Assembly: GCA_036172095.1 (NCBI GenBank)
Contig: JAVHSH010000010.1
Span: 1 to 18,499, forward strand
Direction of reading: 5' to 3'
DNA length: 18,499 nucleotides
From: JAKBEU01 sp036172095
GTDB taxonomy: Bacteria > Patescibacteriota > Microgenomatia > UBA1406 > GWC2-37-13
A program made the position numbers and the translations under genes. The notes beneath the pieces were generated by a model. The model made no database searches. It worked only from the letters and a program-made list of their open reading frames with translations, and was not told where the DNA came from. This document shows, one piece after another, positions 12,617 through 18,499 of the stretch. How positions within the stretch are numbered: the first letter of the stretch is position 1; every line of letters starts with the position of its first letter.

Positions 12617-15600
12617 ATGTTTATTAAAAAAAGCATTCTGCTTTTTGTTGCCGCAGTGACTGCGGTTTTCTTTGTTTATCCACAGCCAATACAGGCTCAA
12701 TTTAAAAAGGATTTTCTCTATAAATTCCAAAGTCGCTGGTCCGACATTGTCGTTTATACGAACGGATCATCTGTCAATCGCGTTTTTGTCATCAATGAAG
12801 CTTACTCCCGTATCGAAGAATACACCGAGGGTGGTGTTCTCCAAAAGATTCATGGAGGATTTGGCACCGGCCCAACTCAATTTAGCAGGCCTCAGGGATT
12901 AGCTCTCGATTCTGTAACTAATCAACTCTTTGTACTTGATACTGGTAACAGCCGGGTTGTCCGATACGATAGTCTGTCGGGGACCGTATCTGGCCAGGAT
13001 TTGGCAGGAGCAACCACATGGGGAACGTATGGATCAGGACTCTCACAATTAAACAATCCAAGCGCGATTGTGGTTTCGGAAGCGAGTGTCCTCTATATAG
13101 CCGATACTGGCAACAACCGTGTATTACGCTGCGCATCATTCGGAAGTGCATGTACTCAGGTTGGGTCGGGGCTTGGGACCTATGAGGGACGTTTCAGTGC
13201 GCCAAAAGGAATCGCTTATGATATTGGACTCAAGCTGTTGTACGTTGCGGATACCGGAAATAATAGAATCCAGATATTTGATGGCAATGCTGCAGATGCC
13301 TTTGTTTCAACATTTGGAACGTATGGTTCCGGAAGTTCAAAACAATTTGCTCTTCCCTATCGCATCGTGGTGGAAAATACATCACACAATCTTTTTGTTC
13401 TTGATTCTCTCAATAGGATACAGCGAATACGCCAATCGGATAACGTAACTGATGCAACCATCACGTTGGGCGCAACGGGGGTCGGGTTAGCAATAAAATC
13501 CACATCTCTTTTTGTCAGCACCCTCCCGACGACGTTTCAGACGTATGATGTCACTCAATTGACTGCTGGCATAGCATATACGCTTGATACCGGACATCCT
13601 GTTGATATGTCACTAGATACGTCAGGAAATATTTATATCAATAACAACTTCACATCATCTGCGAGTTATCCTGTCATCCAAAAGTTCAACTCATCCTTTG
13701 TCCAGCTTGCAGAATATAATGATGGCACTCCAGGAGGTTTTGGTATTTCTACATACGGTCCGTCCGGAATAGGAATAAACACGGGCAACGACTTATATGT
13801 CGCAGACACGGATAATAATAGAGTACAGCGATTCATTTCCGATGCATACAACAGCGACATTACCCCACTCCCAACCGTCGGACCATTCCTATTCCCTCGG
13901 GATGTGGCAACAGAAGCGACGGGAAAGTTTTATGTCGCAGACACCGGTAACGGACGCGTCCTTAAATTTAATGAAAGCGGCGCTTTCACTTGGGCTCAAA
14001 CCCTACCGACCGTTGCCGCTGGCACCCCAACTCCTCCCCCGGGATCTGTTGCATCTCCTTATGGAATTACCGTGGACGTGAATAATAAGATTTATATCGC
14101 TGATTCGGGTTATTCTCGTATCTTGCGATATGACGCGAATGGCACATTTGAAGCTTCGTGGGGCGCTTTTGGGTCTGCTGATAGTAGCCTTATCCCTCAG
14201 CTAGACACTCCCCAAGGAATGGCTATCGGACCAGAACCAACAGGATATATCTATGTCGCTGATACTGGGAATAACCGTATTCAGCGATTTGACCAAAATG
14301 GAACCTTGGGAACACGTGTTGTCTGGGGTGTTTACGGAACACAGGATGGTAATTTCAATCAACCACGCAATGTCGCAGTCGATTCAGCAAGCCGTGTTTT
14401 TGTTAGTGAGGTTGGTAATAAACGAATCCAGGTATTTGGAGATGCAACCGCAAGTGCAGGGCTGACAATCACGCAAACGGGGGGAACGACAATTGCTGAA
14501 GCCCTAACCGCATCGGACGCAGCATACCTTATTGATTCATATACTGTCAAATTAAATACGCAGCCAAGCACCACAGTAAGCGTTGCAATTACCGTATCCG
14601 TTCCATCACAGGCAACGGTGACGAATCCTACTCTTATATTTACGGCAAACAATTGGAACATCCCGCAGACCGTAACTGTCGTCCCGACACACGACTTCAT
14701 CTCAAACGGTACACACAGTGTCGTCCTTTCCCATAAGCCATCATCGGCAGACGTGCATTATGCGAATTCGCTCGGGACGTCATGGTCTGATGTAACTGTG
14801 ACGATAAATGATGCTGTGGACACTCCTCAAGTAAACTTTTCAACACACAACGTTGTTGGAGCAGTTGAGGGCACATCCCTTTCTAATGCATATTCTGTGG
14901 TGTTAAATACAAAACCGACGGCAGATGTCGTCGTCACGCTATCACCTGATGCTTCAATGCTTGTTACCCCATCAACCATAACATTTACTCCAACAGATGG
15001 TGACTGGAATCTTGCACGATGGGTCATTATCGATCCTCCGATTCATGATTATGTTGCTCAAGGAACGCATATCGGACAGATTACACATACAGCGGCTTCC
15101 ACTGACCCAAACTATAATGCTCCACTAGTTAAATTCCAAGATCTCTCTTCCAATGTTTTTGTCACGATAACGGATACAGACACTGTTGGTGTCACATTTA
15201 AAGATGCGTCAGACGTCACGGTAGCAATTCCCAATCTCTCGTTATCTGAAAGCGGGACATCTGATGTATATAAAGTGAATCTTTCATCGAAACCGACGAA
15301 TGAAGTATACATTGCCATTTCCGATGCGAGCCCTTCTGCCATTGTTTCTGTCAGTCCTTCAAGTCTTCTATTTACCCCAAGTACATGGACACCATATGAC
15401 TATCAAACAGTTACCGTTTCGGCTATCCATGATTTCTTGAAAAATCCAATCAATCCACGTTCGACAGTAATAAAAAATAGATTAACATCTGTGGATCCCC
15501 TTTACGATGCCCTTGTAGTTGCAAGTCCTGCTGCGACAATCACCGACACCGATGCGGGAGGACTTCTCCTTTTCAAGCCGGGTGGAGGAAATGTCGCAAT

Positions 15601-17284
15601 CACCGAAGGGGGAGCAACTGATACCTATGCAATGCAGCTTACCAGTATTCCAGAAAATGATGTCACAGTAACCATGACGACAACCGATGGACAGGCGACG
15701 ACATCAGCATACTTGTATACATTCACACATGATGATTGGAACACGCCTCAATACGCAACGATGAGCGCGGTGGATGATAGTTATGAGGAAGGAACTCATT
15801 ATGGAATAATCAAGCATACGCTTACTTCCGCCGATCCGAATTTTGATGGATTGATTTCATATGAAACGGCGACAATTACAGACAATGATGCGGCAGGAAT
15901 AAAGCTTACACTGCCAAATGGCGTCATCAACTTGGCAGAGGCTGGTCCTTCTGACATATATTATGTCAGTCTTAACTCACAACCTACATCAACAGTGACG
16001 CTTACGTTTGGAGCACAAAGCCAAGCTGTTGCATCACCATCTGATCTGACGTTCACGACCAGCAATTGGAATGTTGACCAACAGATAACAATCACCGCCA
16101 TCCAGGATTATGTCATTGAAGGAGCTCATACGACCGTCGTTTCCTATACGGGAGCTTCTTCTGACACAAAATATCAAGGAAAAACAGCGAACTTTACCGC
16201 AAATATTGCGGATGATGATTCGGTAAGTCCTGGTATCTCTATTATCGAAACAAATGGAGGGACATCCGTCACGAAAGACGCCGTAACCGATACATATTCC
16301 CTCATCCTCACCAGTAAACCAACAGCGAATGTAAAAATAAAGATTGTTGCAGACGCACCTGATGCAACGACTTCCGCAGGTGTGTATTGGTTCACGCCAA
16401 ACATCTGGAATACTCCACAAGTAGTGAACGTCAGCGCAAAAACAAATCCGGCTGGTGGGAAAACGGTCAAGTTTAGCCATTTGGTGACATCTCTTGACGG
16501 CCATTACAATGGAATCAGCGTGCCAACCGTGACAATTACCGTCAATGAAAATACCGGCTCCAGCGCAGCAGCCGCAAATAATGCCAAGCCCCCTGTATGT
16601 AGTAAGACACCTCCATACAGTGCTCCAAATCTCTTCCAGATAACGACAACACAAACAGATGCGACTTTGTATTTCACTCCGCTTAGCGATAATGTGACGT
16701 ATTATTTCGTCGCCTACGGATATAAACCTGGAGATATCCGATTTGGTACCAGCTTCGAATTCGGCCCATATGACGGGGTAATCGATCATCACATCGGAAT
16801 GCTTGCGCCAGCAACAACCTACTATTTCACAGTCCGTGGAGGCAATGGGTGCGCGACAGGACCATGGTCGGCATCTGTTCCAGCAACAACAGTGGGCCCA
16901 GAAAGCAGCGCTCAGGCAACTCGCACATTCTATGCGCCAATCAATGCGGTGAGTACTTCAGGAACAACAGGTTCATCAGGCGGGACAACTGGCGGCTCAT
17001 CTCCAACAGGAAGCATCTGGCTAACTCGTGATCTATATCCTGGAAGCCAGGGAGCTGATGTTCGATCGCTCCAAGAATACTTGAATTCACATGGATTCAC
17101 TCTTGCCAACTCAGGAGTAGGTTCTCCAGGAAATGAAACGACATATTATGGGAACCTCACCGCAGCAGCAGTTCGCCGCTTCCAAGAAGCGCATTTCAAT
17201 GAGATATTGAGTCCTTTGGGATACTTCAGTGGGACAGGAGTCTGCGGACCATCTACACGAACCTATATCAATAGTCATCCATAA
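12617..17284 (+). CDS. giant secreted protein: NHL propeller, six Calx-beta-like repeats, FnIII-like domain, peptidoglycan-binding domain
   Basis: 1555 residues from 12617 (1558 from an ATG at 12608; residue numbers here use the longer form). A signal peptide (to about 31, ending IQAQ) is followed by NHL repeats (about 60-612) with recurring YVADTGNNRIQRF-type units, a beta propeller. Six modules of 108-124 residues follow (about 618, 740, 859, 985, 1097 and 1208 onward), each with a SDxYxVxLxSxPT strand, a P-x-x-LxFT/NWN strand, a THxxxxxHTxTSxDPxY strand and an ITDxD end, like Calx-beta-type repeats that often bind calcium. Then come a fibronectin-III-like domain (about 1328-1430; TTYYFTVRGGNG), a Ser/Thr/Gly linker and a C-terminal peptidoglycan-binding domain (about 1475-1556; GSQGADVRSLQEYLN, AVRRFQEAH). 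It is probably a wall-attached adhesin or surface stalk. The gene is monocistronic. Confidence 0.9.
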   Translation: MFIKKSILLFVAAVTAVFFVYPQPIQAQFKKDFLYKFQSRWSDIVVYTNGSSVNRVFVINEAYSRIEEYTEGGVLQKIHGGFGTGPTQFSRPQGLALDSVTNQLFVLDTGNSRVVRYDSLSGTVSGQDLAGATTWGTYGSGLSQLNNPSAIVVSEASVLYIADTGNNRVLRCASFGSACTQVGSGLGTYEGRFSAPKGIAYDIGLKLLYVADTGNNRIQIFDGNAADAFVSTFGTYGSGSSKQFALPYRIVVENTSHNLFVLDSLNRIQRIRQSDNVTDATITLGATGVGLAIKSTSLFVSTLPTTFQTYDVTQLTAGIAYTLDTGHPVDMSLDTSGNIYINNNFTSSASYPVIQKFNSSFVQLAEYNDGTPGGFGISTYGPSGIGINTGNDLYVADTDNNRVQRFISDAYNSDITPLPTVGPFLFPRDVATEATGKFYVADTGNGRVLKFNESGAFTWAQTLPTVAAGTPTPPPGSVASPYGITVDVNNKIYIADSGYSRILRYDANGTFEASWGAFGSADSSLIPQLDTPQGMAIGPEPTGYIYVADTGNNRIQRFDQNGTLGTRVVWGVYGTQDGNFNQPRNVAVDSASRVFVSEVGNKRIQVFGDATASAGLTITQTGGTTIAEALTASDAAYLIDSYTVKLNTQPSTTVSVAITVSVPSQATVTNPTLIFTANNWNIPQTVTVVPTHDFISNGTHSVVLSHKPSSADVHYANSLGTSWSDVTVTINDAVDTPQVNFSTHNVVGAVEGTSLSNAYSVVLNTKPTADVVVTLSPDASMLVTPSTITFTPTDGDWNLARWVIIDPPIHDYVAQGTHIGQITHTAASTDPNYNAPLVKFQDLSSNVFVTITDTDTVGVTFKDASDVTVAIPNLSLSESGTSDVYKVNLSSKPTNEVYIAISDASPSAIVSVSPSSLLFTPSTWTPYDYQTVTVSAIHDFLKNPINPRSTVIKNRLTSVDPLYDALVVASPAATITDTDAGGLLLFKPGGGNVAITEGGATDTYAMQLTSIPENDVTVTMTTTDGQATTSAYLYTFTHDDWNTPQYATMSAVDDSYEEGTHYGIIKHTLTSADPNFDGLISYETATITDNDAAGIKLTLPNGVINLAEAGPSDIYYVSLNSQPTSTVTLTFGAQSQAVASPSDLTFTTSNWNVDQQITITAIQDYVIEGAHTTVVSYTGASSDTKYQGKTANFTANIADDDSVSPGISIIETNGGTSVTKDAVTDTYSLILTSKPTANVKIKIVADAPDATTSAGVYWFTPNIWNTPQVVNVSAKTNPAGGKTVKFSHLVTSLDGHYNGISVPTVTITVNENTGSSAAAANNAKPPVCSKTPPYSAPNLFQITTTQTDATLYFTPLSDNVTYYFVAYGYKPGDIRFGTSFEFGPYDGVIDHHIGMLAPATTYYFTVRGGNGCATGPWSASVPATTVGPESSAQATRTFYAPINAVSTSGTTGSSGGTTGGSSPTGSIWLTRDLYPGSQGADVRSLQEYLNSHGFTLANSGVGSPGNETTYYGNLTAAAVRRFQEAHFNEILSPLGYFSGTGVCGPSTRTYINSHP

Positions 17285-17610
17285 TCTATCTCCAGATTCT
17301 GTCACTCGTACTATCCCCCTCCTTCGCTAAAGCTACGGAAGGGCAAGCCCGTCAGTGCTGTTTATCCCTCGAAGCCATATCATACACATCTTGGCGAAGT
17401 GGGACCGGGTACCCTTTACTCGTGCCACCTGTTCCTTTGGATTTATCCCTACGAAGTGTTTTATGCCATGACGAATCCAAAATGTTTTCGAGTACTCAAA
17501 ACTAACGTGTTCGAGTTTTTTTGTGATGACGAAGGGCGTAAAACACGGAGTAGTAAACAGATGCCTAGCATATTAAGTCATTTTCGATTTAGAGCTTTGA
17601 AATATTCTGG
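17285..17610. other. gene-free spacer with degenerate repeats and a possible terminator
   Basis: It contains CCTTCGCTAAAGCTACGGAAGG (17321-17342), an imperfect palindrome of the REP kind, then two related TTTATCCCT(A)CGAAG units (around 17360 and 17443). A weak stem CTC...GAG around 17496-17515 followed by seven T residues could terminate the giant gene. No convincing gene was found. Confidence 0.4.
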
Positions 17611-17616
17611 TACAAT
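17588..17616 (+). promoter_or_regulatory. trnR: promoter for tRNA-Arg
   Basis: TTTAGA (17588-17593), a 17-nt spacer and an extended -10, TGGTACAAT (17608-17616), 10 nt before the tRNA. Confidence 0.5.
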
Positions 17617-17626
17617 ATACTTTGCA

Positions 17627-17700
17627 GACCCTGTAGCTTAATTGGATAGAGCAAAAGCTTGCGGAGCTTTAGGTTGCGAGTTCAAGTCTCGCCGGGGTCA
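17627..17700 (+). tRNA. trnR: tRNA-Arg (anticodon GCG)
   Basis: Cloverleaf: acceptor GACCCTG/CGGGGTC with one T-G pair, D stem GCTT/GAGC, anticodon stem AAAGC/GCTTT with loop TTGCGGA (anticodon GCG), T arm GCGAG-TTCAAGT-CTCGC, discriminator A. It reads CGC and CGU. Most bacteria use an ACG tRNA, deaminated to ICG, for these codons. CCA is not encoded. Confidence 0.92.
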
Positions 17701-17708
17701 CCCTCCGT

Positions 17709-18467
17709 TTAGTTTGCTACTCTCGTAGCAAAGATAAGAAGCCGCTTAAAAGTTGTCCCTAATGGCCAACAAGTTTGGAGTGTCAAAAACTCTGTATTTG
17801 TTTTGCGCGTAATATACTCTACTTCAGACGGATCGACTATCTTTGATCCGACAACATGATAGACATACCTCTCTCCCTTGAAGAAAATATTGATCTCATC
17901 CCCAACGACAAGTTTTCCCAGGAGATAGAAAATAGCATTGTAAGAGCTGACATTCCACCAATAATCCGTTGAGTGCGCGAAGAGAAATACATGCCCCCCT
18001 TCTCCAGGGAATGCTGTCCCAAGAGCCTGGGCGACACCTTTTTTTAATGCTTCAGAATATGCACGTTCGTTCGCCGTGTCAACTCCAGTGATAACCCGTG
18101 CATTTGCTCCGATTTTCGGGATAACGATGCTGAAGTTTGGATCTTCCGGCACCAACACCTGAGCTGTCTTTCCCCCCAAATCCCGAGACAGTGAACCTTT
18201 CGTATCCGATCCATTTCTGCGTTGTAGAAAAAATTGCATCTCATCTTCTTTTGTTGCGACTACAAATGTCTTGTTCGTCAATTGATTGACAAAAAATTGA
18301 ACTTCCTGTTTTATTGGCACATACAATGTGCGTGCCATGAAAAAAAGCGAAGAAATAATTAAAAAATTACCGAGTGTCCGAAGAAAAAGGAGCGAAATAT
18401 ACTCCTTTTGTTTGGCTCGTTTAATATGGTGATGAATCGGCGTGGCGTTTTTCAAATGATGAGGCAT
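17709..18467 (-). CDS. sortase (class D/E-like transpeptidase)
   Basis: 252 residues from the ATG at 18467. A start at 18497 is less likely because a TACAAT -10 (18479-18474) lies between the two, 6 nt before the chosen ATG. A basic His/Lys/Arg-rich N-terminus is followed by one membrane segment (about 28-45), so the catalytic domain faces outward. The sortase domain shows VIPKIGANARVI, then FLFAHST with His165, a long SSYNAIFYLLGKLVVGDEI segment, EVEYI, and TLQTC with Cys233, then Arg242 in FKRLLIF. His-Cys-Arg is the sortase catalytic set. Sortases cut a C-terminal sorting signal and attach surface proteins to the wall or to each other. No LPxTG-type substrate is in the window; the giant protein uses a peptidoglycan-binding domain instead. 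Confidence 0.93.
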   Translation of the reverse strand: MPHHLKNATPIHHHIKRAKQKEYISLLFLRTLGNFLIISSLFFMARTLYVPIKQEVQFFVNQLTNKTFVVATKEDEMQFFLQRRNGSDTKGSLSRDLGGKTAQVLVPEDPNFSIVIPKIGANARVITGVDTANERAYSEALKKGVAQALGTAFPGEGGHVFLFAHSTDYWWNVSSYNAIFYLLGKLVVGDEINIFFKGERYVYHVVGSKIVDPSEVEYITRKTNTEFLTLQTCWPLGTTFKRLLIFATRVAN

Positions 18468-18473
18468 ATATCC

Positions 18474-18479
18474 ATTGTA
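18474..18479 (-). promoter_or_regulatory. -10 element (TACAAT) for the sortase gene
   Basis: TACAAT on the minus strand lies 6 nt before the ATG at 18467. The -35 would fall at the edge of the window or beyond it. No Shine-Dalgarno. Confidence 0.45.
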
Positions 18480-18499
18480 GCAGAAAACGTCATACACCG

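Noticed and set aside
16034..16792. Minus-strand frame of 252 aa with many Cys
   Set aside because: Antisense to the conserved repeats and FnIII-like domain of the giant gene; composition and lack of any motif suggest chance.
17399..17641. Plus-strand frame of 80 aa before tRNA-Arg
   Set aside because: No ribosome-binding site or motif, it runs into the tRNA, and it covers degenerate repeats and the tRNA promoter.

Overview
The window looks like chromosomal DNA from a candidate-phyla-radiation bacterium (Patescibacteria, of the Microgenomates or Parcubacteria kind). This is inferred from gene content: a PEGA-domain membrane protein divergent from mreB, a sortase with TLQTC and arginine motifs, a very large secreted repeat protein ending in a peptidoglycan-binding domain, five tRNAs without encoded CCA tails, compact spacing and short tandem-like spacer repeats. 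No rRNA or other phylogenetic marker is present, so the assignment is tentative.

Layout. 1-1787 (minus): two exported proteins, a GH18-like hydrolase cut by the window edge and a Pro/Thr-rich membrane-anchored protein. 1870-2376 (plus): a glutaredoxin-like protein with a disordered tail. 2526-2596: tRNA-Trp. 2603-4860: a divergent pair, PEGA/propeller protein and MreB. 5102-6755: a GT26 (WecG/TagA/CpsF) glycosyltransferase overlapping a putative winged-helix nucleotidyltransferase. 6791-7148: a tRNA cluster, Leu(CAG), Ser(GCT) and a class II Ser-like tRNA with anticodon ACT. 7133-11780: an integrated mobile element. 11825-12451: a DUF202 membrane protein and a small HELMH metallopeptidase, converging. 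12617-17284: a secreted protein of about 1555 residues. 17627-17700: tRNA-Arg(GCG). 17709-18467 (minus): a sortase.

The mobile element is the main accessory feature. It sits in the 3' end of the ACT tRNA gene and is bounded by 17-nt direct repeats with one mismatch (7133-7149 and 11764-11780), giving a unit of 4631 bp. It carries a large serine recombinase beside the tRNA, a replication initiator resembling the phage/plasmid II/X family, a 49-residue protein overlapping it, a 295-residue protein with a possible C-terminal winged helix, and an orphan 147-residue protein. No capsid, Zot-like or conjugation gene is visible, so it resembles an integrative plasmid or a phage satellite. The one att mismatch falls in the recombinase reading frame. 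Integrated, the gene reads 19 codons into the antisense of the tRNA; the right-hand copy would put TGA there, so the recombinase is predicted to change length between circular and integrated states.

A second theme is transcription. At least ten genes in first position have a -10 hexamer ending only 5-11 nt before the ATG and no Shine-Dalgarno, which predicts leaderless or nearly leaderless mRNAs. Downstream operon genes (the Rep and the GH18-like gene) do carry purine-rich ribosome-binding sites. All calls are by eye; no alignment or database search was run.
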